Source: Skermania sp. ID1734
GTDB lineage: Bacteria > Actinomycetota > Actinomycetes > Mycobacteriales > Mycobacteriaceae
DNA: 64,000 nt
Assembly: GCF_007489285.1 (NCBI RefSeq)
Contig: NZ_VLIY01000006.1
Span: 62,001-126,000, forward strand
Reading direction: 5' to 3'
Shown here: piece by piece, positions 29,401-37,708 of the stretch
Numbering within the stretch: the first letter of the stretch is position 1
Layout of the letters: each line of letters starts with the position of its first letter
The notes under the pieces: generated by a model
The model's input: only the letters and a program-made list of their open reading frames with translations
The model's database searches: none
What the model was told of the DNA's origin: nothing
Program-made: the position numbers and the translations under genes

Positions 29401-31307
29401 TCGTCGGGATCGGCGATATGAGCGGCGACGTCTTCGGCAACGGGATGCTGCTGTCCGAACACATCCGGCTCGTCGCGGCCTTCGACCACCGGCACATCTT
29501 CCTCGATCCGAATCCGGATGCCGCACGGTCATTCGAGGAGCGCAAGCGCATGTTCGACTTGCCGCGCTCGTCCTGGGCGGACTACAACACCGACCTGATC
29601 AGCGAGGGAGGCGGTGTCTGGGAGCGAACCCGTAAGTCGATCCCCGTCAGCGAACAGGCGCGCGACGCATTGGGTCTGGACGAATCGGTCACGTCGTTGT
29701 CACCACCCGACATGGTCCGCGCCATTTTGCGGGCGCCGGTGGATCTGCTGTGGAACGGCGGTATCGGCACCTACATCAAGGCCAGTACCGAGTCCAACGC
29801 TGATGTGGGGGACAAGTCGAACGACGCAGTTCGAGTGAACGGCAACGATCTTCGCGTGAAGGTAATCGGCGAGGGCGGCAACCTCGGCGTAACGGCGTTG
29901 GGGCGCATCGAGTTCTGTCAGCACGGCGGCAAGATGAACACCGATGCGCTGGACAACTCGGCCGGCGTGGATTGTTCCGACCACGAGGTCAACATCAAAA
30001 TCTTGCTCGACCGCTTGGTCAGCAGCGGCGACCTGCCCGCCGACGAGCGCAATCCGCTGCTCGCATCGATGACCGAGGAGGTCTCCGAACTTGTTCTGCA
30101 AGACAATATTTCGCAGAACTACCTGATGGGTCTGTCGCGCGCGGAGGCGCCGGCCATGCTGAGCGTGCATCGGCGGGTGATCGACGAACTCGAACAGCAC
30201 CGCGGGCTCGACCGCGAACTGGAGGCCCTGCCGTCGGAACAGGAGATCGCCCGTCGGCGCCAAGACAATCGAGGCCTGACCTCGCCAGAACTGGCCACCC
30301 TCATGGCCCACGTCAAGCTCTCGCTGAAGGACGACCTGCTGGCCACCGATCTGCCCGACATGGAGGTGTTCGCGCGTCAACTGCCCAACTACTTCCCTCA
30401 CCCGCTGCGGGAACGCTTCGGCAAGGCGATCAAAGCGCACCCGCTGCGCCGGCAGATTGTGTCGACGATGCTGGCGAACGAAGTCATCGATCTCGGCGGC
30501 ATCACGTACACCTTCCGACTGGCCGAGGAGGCGGGCGCAAGCAGCACCGACGCCATCCGGGCGTTCGCGGCGGCCAGTGACATCTTCGACCTGCGCGGCC
30601 TCTGGCAGCGCATTCGCACTGCCGATGCGCCGGTGTCCGTGCTGGACCGGCTGGAGTTGGAGAGCAAGCGAATGCTCGACCGGGTGTCGCGCTGGTTATT
30701 GATGAACCGGCCCCAGCCGATAGCTGTTGGCGCCGAAATCAACCGGTACACCAGCCAAGTGAAGGAGTTGGCCGAGCGGGTTCCCGATTGGCTCGACGGG
30801 CATCAGCCCAGCGACGCATTGTCGGCGGTGGTCGACGCCGGTGCCCCGCGCGAATTGGCCGCGGAAGTGTTCGGCCTGCTCGACTTGTATCCATTGCTGG
30901 ACATCATCGACATCGCCGAGATCACCGACCGCGATACCGACGAGGTCGGCACTCTGTATTTCGCCATCGATGCACACCTGCACATCGACTGGCTGCTGCA
31001 TGCGGTGACCGGCCTCGCGCGCGGCGACCGCTGGCATGCGTTGGCTCGCTTGGCGTTACGCGATGACCTTTACAGCTCGCTGCGCTCGCTGACGCTCGAC
31101 GTGCTGCGCGGAACCGACCCGGATGAGTCGGCCGAAGACAAGATCGCATACTGGGAGTCGACCAACCAATCGCGGTTGGTTCGTGCACGCGCCGCGCTCG
31201 CGGAGATCTTCGAGTCGGGTACTCATGATCTTGCGACGCTGTCGGTCGCGGCTCGGCAGGTGCGCAGCATGGTAAGTGGAGCCGGAGCTCAGGAGGCAGG
31301 CCGTTGA
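26415..31307 (+). CDS. gdh: NAD-dependent glutamate dehydrogenase, L180 class
   Basis: This 1630-residue cytoplasmic enzyme (the M. tuberculosis protein is 1624) oxidatively deaminates glutamate to 2-oxoglutarate and ammonium. The N-terminal 700 residues are the ACT-like regulatory modules of the L180 class. The catalytic region contains [40 protein letters not shown] with the substrate-binding Lys residues, followed by the Rossmann part ([37 protein letters not shown]). A long helical C-terminal domain follows. In mycobacteria, GDH activity is held in check by GarA, which links nitrogen metabolism to PknG. The ATG at 26415 has GAGGAGAGC upstream. Two thioesterase genes flank it. Confidence 0.96.
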   Translation: [1630 protein letters not shown]

Positions 31308-31786
31308 GCCAGACCGCAGAAACGGATACGCAACTACCCGCAACTCACGGTCCCGCAACGGTTCCCGGGCTCATTGGCTATCACAGCAAGGTGGAAGTCC
31401 GCTGGTCGGACATGGACGTCTTCCAGCACATCAACCACGCGCGCATGGTCACGCTGTTGGAAGAGGCCCGAATTCCGTGGCTGTTCTACGACGATCGGCC
31501 GACCGTCACGCTGCGCAGCGGGTGCGTTATCGCCGACCTGCACGTGCGCTATCGCGCGCAACTGACCCACACCGATACTCCACTCGACATTTTGATGTGG
31601 ATCGAGAAGTTGCGTGCCGTCGACTTCACCATCGGCTACGAGGTGCGACCGGCCAGCGCTGCGGTCACGGACCCGCCGGCCGTGATTGCTTCCACCCAGA
31701 TAGCCGTGTTCGACATCGAAGCCCAGCGGCTGCGCCGCCTCTCGGCCGCCGAGCGCGCGTATCTGAAGTCGTGGCAACGTGACTGA
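31304..31786 (+). CDS. Acyl-CoA thioesterase, Rv2475c-like
   Basis: This 160-residue hot-dog protein has the core GLIGYHSKVEVRWSDMDVFQHINHARMVTLLEEARIPWLFYD, with Asp in WSDMD. It starts with TTG at 31304, overlapping the gdh stop (TTGA), and its stop region overlaps the next start by 8 bp, so the three genes form a tight operon. The conserved gdh-thioesterase-Rv2474c order matches M. tuberculosis. Its link to glutamate metabolism is unknown; a proofreading role on CoA esters is possible but unsupported. Confidence 0.87.
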   Translation: MSQTAETDTQLPATHGPATVPGLIGYHSKVEVRWSDMDVFQHINHARMVTLLEEARIPWLFYDDRPTVTLRSGCVIADLHVRYRAQLTHTDTPLDILMWIEKLRAVDFTIGYEVRPASAAVTDPPAVIASTQIAVFDIEAQRLRRLSAAERAYLKSWQRD

Positions 31787-32447
31787 GCGCGCACTGACGA
31801 TTCCCGCGCAGACGGACAGGGACAACCTCGCCGCGTTTGTCGCCGCCGTGCGCAGGCTGGACGACTCCCCGGTACTGCGGCTGCGGCAGCGGGGCGACGG
31901 GCTGGTCGGTGTCTGGGCGACAACAGGTTTCGACGTGCTGGCCGTTCGTTCCGTCAACGGTACGGTGCGTCCGTCGGACACGACTGTTGCTGCGGACGTC
32001 ATCGTCGACGGGTTACGAACGCAGTCCGATGTGCCGATCGACTTGGGATACTCCATGGATTCGGCCTGGCGCGGCGCGCTACCACCGGACAAAGGGTTCA
32101 CCCACATCGACGACGTGCCGGCGAAAGAGTTGATCGAATTGGCTCAGCGCGGTGTCGAACTCGCCAAGGAGCACGGGGGGGAACACGGGCCGCCGACCTC
32201 GCTGCTGGACCAGGACGTGCTCACGGTCGAGGGTGCGGGCGAGCGGGTAGGCGTAGCGATGCGCGTTGTCTTTGCCCTTGCCGCCATGGGTTTCGTTCCC
32301 GACGTCGGTTCCGACGCGGACGCCGCGCGGATCGATCCTGCGGAATTGGTTCGGGTGCGGGCTACTTCAGCGTGGCTCCGGCTCGACGCGCGGTTCGGGT
32401 CGGTGGCCAAACGGCGGGGTAGCGGACTGTCGCTGACGGTCGGTTAG
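31779..32447 (+). CDS. Conserved hypothetical protein, Rv2474c-like
   Basis: This 222-residue protein has no recognisable catalytic motif. It starts TERALTIPAQTDRDNLAAFVAAVRRLDDSPVLRLRQRGDGLVGVWATTGFDVLAVRSVNG, and later has the helical ELIELAQRGVELAKEHGGEHGPPTSLLDQDVLTV. No signal peptide or membrane span is seen. Its start overlaps the thioesterase gene by 8 bp, and the position after gdh is conserved in M. tuberculosis. The C-terminal DPAELVRVRATSAWLRLDARFGSVAKRR could bind nucleic acid or a cofactor, but this is speculation. Confidence 0.75.
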   Translation: MTERALTIPAQTDRDNLAAFVAAVRRLDDSPVLRLRQRGDGLVGVWATTGFDVLAVRSVNGTVRPSDTTVAADVIVDGLRTQSDVPIDLGYSMDSAWRGALPPDKGFTHIDDVPAKELIELAQRGVELAKEHGGEHGPPTSLLDQDVLTVEGAGERVGVAMRVVFALAAMGFVPDVGSDADAARIDPAELVRVRATSAWLRLDARFGSVAKRRGSGLSLTVG

Positions 32448-32451
32448 CAGC

Positions 32452-34029
32452 TCAGACCAGCCACGCGGCGGAATCCGTCGGCAGTAGACCGTCGACAATC
32501 GGCGCGCTGGCGAGCAGGACGTTTCCGGCCGGCAATTCCACCGGCGTCGGACCGGCGTTGAGGACGCAGATCAGGCCGCGTGGGCGCTGGAACAGCACGG
32601 CACCGGAGGGGCCGGGCAGCCACACCACGCCCGCGCCGCCGAATTCCGTGCGCTCGGCGCGAAGTCGCAGAGCGGCGCGGTAGAACGAGACCATCGATGA
32701 CGGGTCACTACGTTGGCGTTCGACGGTTCGATCGGCCCAGTCCGGCGGTATCGGTAGCCAGGAACGCGCTGCCGTGGTGAAACCGAACGGCGGCGTAGCC
32801 GCTTTCCAGGGCAACGGAACTCGGCAGCCGTCCCGGCCGCGCTCGGTGTGGCCGGAGCGTTCCCAAGCCGGATCCTGCAAGACGTCCTCGGGCAGGTCGT
32901 CGACGTTGGGCAGGCCGAGTTCCGAGCCGTTATAGATGAACACGGCGCCAGGCAGCGCCAGTTCGACCATGGCCATAGCGCGGGCACGCGCCTCTCCGAC
33001 AGGCCCGCCGCCGTAACGGCTCACCTCGCGGCGCACATCGTGATTGGACAACGTCCACGTAGGAGTGGCGCCTACCTCGGCGACCGCGAGCAACGAATTC
33101 TCGATGGCATCGCGAACGGCCCGAGCATCGAACTTCGTTTCCGCGAGCCGAAAGTTGAAGGCCAGATGCAATTCGTCGGCGCGCAGGTAGCGCCCGAAAC
33201 GGGCATTGTCATCGACCCACACCTCACCGATGGTCACCGCCTCCGGATATTCGTCGATGACCTTGCGGATCTTGCGGTGAATGTCGTGCACGCCCTCGTC
33301 GTTGAAGCGGATGTCGGCGTCGTTGTGGGCGAGGAGGCGGTTGTCCGTGATGGTCATGTCCGGTAGACCCTCCGGTTTAGCCAAGCCGTGGGCGACGTCG
33401 ATGCGAAACCCGTCGACGCCGCGGTCCAGCCAGAACCGCAAGGTGGTGGCGAGATCCTCGAAGACCTCCGGATTTTCCCAATTCAGGTCCGGCTGTTCGG
33501 GCGCGAACAGGTGCAGGTACCACTGCCCCGGGGAACCGTCGGGCTCGGTGATGCGCGTCCATGCCGAGCCACCGAAGATGCTCGGCCAGTTGTTCGGCGG
33601 CTCACTGCCGTGGATGCCGCGCCCGTCGCGAAAGATGTAGCGCTCCCGCGCTCGACTGCCCCGCCCAGCGGCGACCGCTTCACCGAACCACGGGTGTTCG
33701 ATGCTGGTGTGGTTGGGCACGACGTCCATGATCACCCGGATTCCGCGCGCGTGAGCGTCGGCGATCAGCGCATCCATGTCGTCGAGACTGCCGAACAGCG
33801 GGTCGATCGAGCGCGGGTCGGAGACGTCGTAGCCGCCGTCGGCCATCGGCGAACGCATCACCGGGCACAGCCAGATCGCCTGAATCCCGAGGTCCTCGAG
33901 ATAGTCCAGATGGGCGCGAATACCGGCGAGGTCGCCGACGCCGTCTCCGTTGGAATCGGCGAAAGAGCGCGGGTACACCTGGTAGAAGACGGCCTCCCGC
34001 CACCATGGGTGCTCCGAAGTCGCAGTCAC
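32452..34029 (-). CDS. aglA: GH13 alpha-glucosidase
   Basis: This 525-residue cytoplasmic glycoside hydrolase of family 13 hydrolyses alpha-1,4/1,6 glucosidic bonds of short oligosaccharides. The conserved regions are clear: DVVPNHTS, the nucleophile Asp in GFRIDVAHG, the acid/base Glu in IGEVWVDD, and LSNHDVRRE with the transition-state Asp. The N-terminus WWREAVFYQVYPRSFADSNGDGVGDLAGI is typical of oligo-1,6-glucosidase-like enzymes. Rv2471 is the M. tuberculosis relative and has the same neighbours (glbO, then HNH). It converges with the gdh operon 4 bp from that stop. Preferred substrate cannot be told from sequence alone. Confidence 0.9.
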   Translation of the reverse strand: MTATSEHPWWREAVFYQVYPRSFADSNGDGVGDLAGIRAHLDYLEDLGIQAIWLCPVMRSPMADGGYDVSDPRSIDPLFGSLDDMDALIADAHARGIRVIMDVVPNHTSIEHPWFGEAVAAGRGSRARERYIFRDGRGIHGSEPPNNWPSIFGGSAWTRITEPDGSPGQWYLHLFAPEQPDLNWENPEVFEDLATTLRFWLDRGVDGFRIDVAHGLAKPEGLPDMTITDNRLLAHNDADIRFNDEGVHDIHRKIRKVIDEYPEAVTIGEVWVDDNARFGRYLRADELHLAFNFRLAETKFDARAVRDAIENSLLAVAEVGATPTWTLSNHDVRREVSRYGGGPVGEARARAMAMVELALPGAVFIYNGSELGLPNVDDLPEDVLQDPAWERSGHTERGRDGCRVPLPWKAATPPFGFTTAARSWLPIPPDWADRTVERQRSDPSSMVSFYRAALRLRAERTEFGGAGVVWLPGPSGAVLFQRPRGLICVLNAGPTPVELPAGNVLLASAPIVDGLLPTDSAAWLV

Positions 34030-34038
34030 GGGCTGCCC

Positions 34039-34446
34039 TCAGATCGGTGAATTGACCAGCGAGTGGGCGGCCATTTCCATGTAGTCGATGAGCTGCTTGC
34101 GGTGGGCGTCGTCGAGCACCGACGGCTCGATGGAGGCGATCGCGGTGTGCATGCACCGCAGCCAGGCGTCGCGTTGTAAGGGTCCGATCCGAAACGGCAT
34201 GTGCCGCATCCGCAAGCGGGGATGGCCGCGCTCCTCGGAGTAGGTCCGCGGACCGCCCCAGTACTGCTCGAGGAACATCCGGAAACGGCGCTCCGCCGGA
34301 CCCAGGTCTTCCTCCGGATACAGCGGGCGCACGATCTCGTCCTTGGCGACCTCGGCGTAGAAGCGCGCGATCAACCGGCGAAACGTCTCCGCGCCGCCGA
34401 CAGCGTCGTAAAAGGTTTGCGGCTCTCCGGGCAGCAGGTCAGTCAC
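34039..34446 (-). CDS. glbO: Truncated haemoglobin trHbO
   Basis: This protein of about 135 residues is a group II 2-on-2 haemoglobin: [74 protein letters not shown] contains the TyrB10/TyrCD1-type pocket and the proximal His in RMRHMPF, followed by [11 protein letters not shown] with the conserved Trp. GlbO binds oxygen and is membrane-associated in M. tuberculosis. I chose the GTG at 34446 because it gives a length near the 128 residues of the family. A GTG at 34488 would add 14 residues ([13 protein letters not shown]). It is followed by aglA on the same strand. Confidence 0.88.
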   Translation of the reverse strand: MTDLLPGEPQTFYDAVGGAETFRRLIARFYAEVAKDEIVRPLYPEEDLGPAERRFRMFLEQYWGGPRTYSEERGHPRLRMRHMPFRIGPLQRDAWLRCMHTAIASIEPSVLDDAHRKQLIDYMEMAAHSLVNSPI

Positions 34447-34722
34447 AGAGTGTTTCCATCCTTCGAACGGGTGCCGGTCATTCGTCACAGCCGATGTCCA
34501 TTCTGCCTATGACCGTCGGCGCCGACCAGGAAGCGGGGGACCGCTGCTTGCGTCGGCGAGCGGGTGGGGACCCCTGCTTCCGGAACGAGCGGCCGCGCGA
34601 ACTGGTAGTAGCGACCCGGCCAACGATGTCGAGAATCGGCGTGCGCTCGCCGGAAATCCGTGGTCAACTTGGAGAGCTCCCCTTGGGGCGACCTTCGCCG
34701 GTCGGATCGAGCATGAGGTTTC

Positions 34723-35370
34723 ATGAAGCAGGGCCACACAACGCAACGGCGTAACCACCGACAGTCCGTGCCCGCCGACGCCCACAGCCGTGCGGGCGCC
34801 TCGTTGTTGCACGTCTATCCCGAGTCTCATCGAGCTACCAATACCGTGCCGGCATGGGTCAAACGCCGCGTCCTCCTGCTCAACGCCACCTATGAACCGC
34901 TGACCGCGCTGCCTGTGCGCCGAGCCGTCGTCCTGCTCGTGTGCGATAAGGCAGATCCCGTACACGACGACCCGGACGGTCCGGTCATTCACTCGGCCGG
35001 GTGCTCGGTCGCCGTGCCGTCGGTGATCAGGCTGCGAAACTACGTTCGGGTGCCCTACCGCGCGCGGGTCCCGCTGACCCGCGCCGCGTTGATGCACCGC
35101 GACCGCTTCCGGTGCGCGTACTGCGGCGGGAAGGCCGAGACGATCGACCATGTGGTGCCCCGCAGCCGCGGCGGCGCGCACTCGTGGGAGAACTGCGTGG
35201 CAAGTTGTGCGCCGTGCAATCACCGCAAGGCCGATCGGCTGCTCAGCGAGCTGGGCTGGACGCTGCGCGCCGTGCCGGTGCCGCCCAAGGGCCCGCAGTG
35301 GCGACTGCTGGCCACCGCACAGGAGGTAGACCCGGTCTGGCTGCGCTACCTCGGGGAAGGCGCGGCGTAG
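34723..35370 (+). CDS. HNH endonuclease, Rv2469c-like
   Basis: This 215-residue protein has a C-terminal HNH domain: Cx2C in RCAYCGG, then ETIDHVVPRSRGGAHSWENCVASCAPCNHRK, with the His-Asn-His triad and the second zinc-binding Cx2C. The middle segment KRRVLLLNATYEPLTALPVRRAVVLLV is shared by this actinobacterial family. It is a predicted DNA-nicking enzyme of unknown role, conserved beside glbO and ctaJ. The N-terminal start is uncertain, since about 40 residues before WVKRR are weakly structured; the ATG at 34723 is the longest. Confidence 0.85.
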   Translation: MKQGHTTQRRNHRQSVPADAHSRAGASLLHVYPESHRATNTVPAWVKRRVLLLNATYEPLTALPVRRAVVLLVCDKADPVHDDPDGPVIHSAGCSVAVPSVIRLRNYVRVPYRARVPLTRAALMHRDRFRCAYCGGKAETIDHVVPRSRGGAHSWENCVASCAPCNHRKADRLLSELGWTLRAVPVPPKGPQWRLLATAQEVDPVWLRYLGEGAA

Positions 35371-35422
35371 TTTCGCGGTGGTTCCTGCGCGGTCGTGCAG
35401 CGCCGTGGATTACCGTTGGCTG

Positions 35423-35692
35423 GTGAGCATTCTCGAGACAGCGCTGATTTACGCCGGCATTCCGCTGCTGATCACCCTGATCATTGCCTCGTTGTCGTTC
35501 ATCGGCCGTAATCCGATCGCGGGGTCGCACCCCAAGCATTACGACCTGGGCCAGAAATGGACCCATGAACCCGTCCTGTGGAGCGCCACCGACGAGGTGA
35601 CGGTGCACGGCGGACACGATGACCATGGCCAGGCCGCCATCGAGTCGGGCGCGGCGAATCTGATCGGAGGTAGGGCAAGTGGCAAGTGGTGA
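35423..35692 (+). CDS. ctaJ: aa3-type cytochrome oxidase subunit CtaJ
   Basis: This 89-residue protein has one N-terminal transmembrane helix (SILETALIYAGIPLLITLIIASLSFIG) followed by a soluble part, KHYDLGQKWTHEPVLWSATDEV, rich in His and Trp. In M. smegmatis the protein in this position, between the HNH gene and the DUF5130 gene, was found in the III2IV2 respiratory supercomplex structure and named CtaJ; I assign the name by position and shape. The GTG at 35423 lies 6 nt after TACCGT (35411-35416), a leaderless layout. Its last 14 bp overlap the next gene. Confidence 0.75.
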   Translation: MSILETALIYAGIPLLITLIIASLSFIGRNPIAGSHPKHYDLGQKWTHEPVLWSATDEVTVHGGHDDHGQAAIESGAANLIGGRASGKW

Positions 35693-36152
35693 GCACAAGT
35701 GGCCGGCAGTCATCGAGGATGAGCTGCCCGTCGGCAGCGTGGTGACCACCAGCGGCCGTGTCTCGGCGGTGCACCGTGCCGGTGCGGAGTTTCCGGAACT
35801 GCCGTTCACCCAGATGGAGTTGATCCGGCTCGACAACGCGTTGACCGACGCGACGCGGCGCACGAAAGTTCGGTTCAACGTCTATCTCGGCGACCTCGGC
35901 GAGGACTTCGCCGCAGGCGTCGATCACCTTTTCCCGAGCACTCCGGAGGCGCGCCGATCGGTGCTGCTGGCCGTGCTGCCGAACCAGCGGGCCGTGGAGA
36001 TCCGCTCGGGGCGCGACGTCTCCGACCGAGCCAACGACCGGGTGCTGCAACTCGGCGTGACCGCGGCCGTGGCCTCCCTGGGCGACGGCGACCTAATCGA
36101 CGGCATTGTGGCGTCCATTCGGGTCATGGCGGCCGCCATCGCCAGCGCCTGA
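35679..36152 (+). CDS. DUF5130 protein, Rv2468c-like
   Basis: This 157-residue soluble protein has the core SVVTTSGRVSAVHRAGAEFPELPFTQMELIRLDNALTDATRRTKVRFNVYLGDLGEDFAAGVDHLFPSTPEARRSVLLAVLPNQRAVEI. This resembles TPM-like phosphatase or membrane-associated folds, and PGAP calls such proteins DUF5130. It starts with GTG at 35679, overlapping ctaJ by 14 bp, so they are probably translated in coupling. The pairing with ctaJ is conserved, which hints at a role with the respiratory complex, but this is inference. Confidence 0.8.
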   Translation: MASGEHKWPAVIEDELPVGSVVTTSGRVSAVHRAGAEFPELPFTQMELIRLDNALTDATRRTKVRFNVYLGDLGEDFAAGVDHLFPSTPEARRSVLLAVLPNQRAVEIRSGRDVSDRANDRVLQLGVTAAVASLGDGDLIDGIVASIRVMAAAIASA

Positions 36153-36332
36153 CGCAGTAAAACATTTGGTTAACGCTTTCGTGGTGGGCGGTAACGCTGA
36201 GGCAGCTGGCGACGGTAGATCGGGTGAAGTGATTCCGGTCACCGGCGGATCATGGGCGATGGGTAGCTGACAACGCCTCGCTGATACCATCGCCCGGCTG
36301 TTCTTTCTGTCCCGCCACGGAAGCGAGAACCC

Positions 36333-37703
36333 ATGAGCGTCAACGTCGACGTATCAGCCGATCGGGTGTGTGTGCCCAAGGTCGTTCGATCGCGGGGCCG
36401 TCGGCCCCTGCTGCCGGACGCGGACCCCTTCTACCAGCCGCCGAGCGGCTTCGGGGTTCTTCCCAAGGGCACGGTGCTGCGCAGTCGCAAGGTCGAGATT
36501 GCACTGTTCGGCCTGGTCAAGCAGAAGTTTTCGGCCTGGCAGTTGTTGTACCGCAGCTGCGATCTCAACGGCGTGCCAGAGGCGGCGGTCACGACGGTGC
36601 TGCTGCCTGCCGACGCCCGTCCGGACGTCGACCGCCCGCTGCTCGCGTATCAGTGTGCGATCGATGCGGTCGCTCCCCAGTGTTTTCCCTCGTATGCGTT
36701 GCGGCTTGGTGCGCGGGCATTCGGTGCTGTGCCACAGCTCGAGTTGATGATCATCGCCAATGCTCTCGACCGGGGATGGGCCGTCTCGATCGCCGATCAC
36801 GAGGGCCGGTCAGGATATTTCGGCGCCGCGCGCGAGCCGGGTTACCGGGTGCTCGACGGCATCCGTGCGGCCATGAATTTCGTGCCGCTGGGACTCAGTG
36901 CCGATACGGCGGTTGGAGTTTGGGGATACTCCGGCGGCGGCATGGCAAGCTCGTGGGTCATCGAGATGGCCCCCGAGTATGCGCCTGAAATCGACATCGT
37001 CGGGGCGGCGCTGGGCGCCTCGGTCGGTGACCCGGGGGAGACGTTCATCCGGCTCAACGGCACCATGCACGCCGGTTTGCCGTCGCTCGTGGTGGCAGGG
37101 CTGCGCCACATCTACCCGGGCCTCGACCGGGTGCTCCGTCAGCACACCAACGCCGAAGGCCTGGCGCGGCTGGACGAAATCGAGAAGCTCTCCACCGCGG
37201 CGGCAGTGCTGCGCTTCGCGGGCGATGACTTCGACCACTACATCGACATCCCGCTCGCCGATTTGCTCGCCACCCCCGAAGTGCTCGAGGTTCTCGACGA
37301 CTTACGGCTGGGCAATCGGACGCCGCAGTGCCCGGTGCTGATGATGCAGCCCGTGCACGACCAGATCATCGCGGTCGATGACGTGGACGGCCAGGCGAAG
37401 CGCTATCGCGACGGCGGCGCGCACGTGGAGTACCTCCGCGATCAACTGAGCGAGCACGTGTCGCTTATGGTGCTTGCGGCACCGGCGGCGCTGGAATGGC
37501 TCTCCGACCGCTTTGCCGGCCGCCCGCTGGCCCGACCGCGCACGAAGAATGTGCTCTCCGTTGCGCTTTCGGTGAAGGCGATCCGCGGTTACACGCGGCT
37601 GGCCTTGGTGGCCGCGCGCATGATTACCGGACGCCCCATCAAGCACACCCGCCGTTTGCGCCTGCGCCCGAGCGAGACTCAGTTGCAGGCGCAAACGGCC
37701 TGA
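36333..37703 (+). CDS. LIP-family secretory-type lipase
   Basis: This 456-residue alpha/beta hydrolase of the LIP family (PF03583-like) has the nucleophile elbow GYSGGGMASSWVIEMAPEYAPEI (Ser in GYSGG), the acidic residue in MMQPVHDQIIAVDD and the His in LSEHVSLM. The N-terminal DPFYQPPSGFGVLPKGTVLRSRKVEIA pattern is also typical. No signal peptide is visible, although many LIP proteins are secreted. Substrate could be triacylglycerol or another ester. The start at 36333 is an ATG after GAAGCGAGA. A 15-bp hairpin spans its 3' end, facing pepN. Confidence 0.83.
   Translation: MSVNVDVSADRVCVPKVVRSRGRRPLLPDADPFYQPPSGFGVLPKGTVLRSRKVEIALFGLVKQKFSAWQLLYRSCDLNGVPEAAVTTVLLPADARPDVDRPLLAYQCAIDAVAPQCFPSYALRLGARAFGAVPQLELMIIANALDRGWAVSIADHEGRSGYFGAAREPGYRVLDGIRAAMNFVPLGLSADTAVGVWGYSGGGMASSWVIEMAPEYAPEIDIVGAALGASVGDPGETFIRLNGTMHAGLPSLVVAGLRHIYPGLDRVLRQHTNAEGLARLDEIEKLSTAAAVLRFAGDDFDHYIDIPLADLLATPEVLEVLDDLRLGNRTPQCPVLMMQPVHDQIIAVDDVDGQAKRYRDGGAHVEYLRDQLSEHVSLMVLAAPAALEWLSDRFAGRPLARPRTKNVLSVALSVKAIRGYTRLALVAARMITGRPIKHTRRLRLRPSETQLQAQTA
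37651..37699. terminator. Hairpin at the 3' end of the lipase gene
   Basis: Perfect 15-bp arms at 37651-37665 and 37685-37699 enclose a 19-nt loop, all within the last codons of the lipase gene. There is no T-run, but the convergent pepN begins 10 bp later, so it may act as a two-way terminator. Confidence 0.6.
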
Positions 37704-37708
37704 TCGAC

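Noticed and set aside
34489-34722. A possible riboswitch or pseudogene between glbO and the HNH gene
   Set aside because: No known riboswitch core could be matched, and the leftward frame there lacks any family resemblance.
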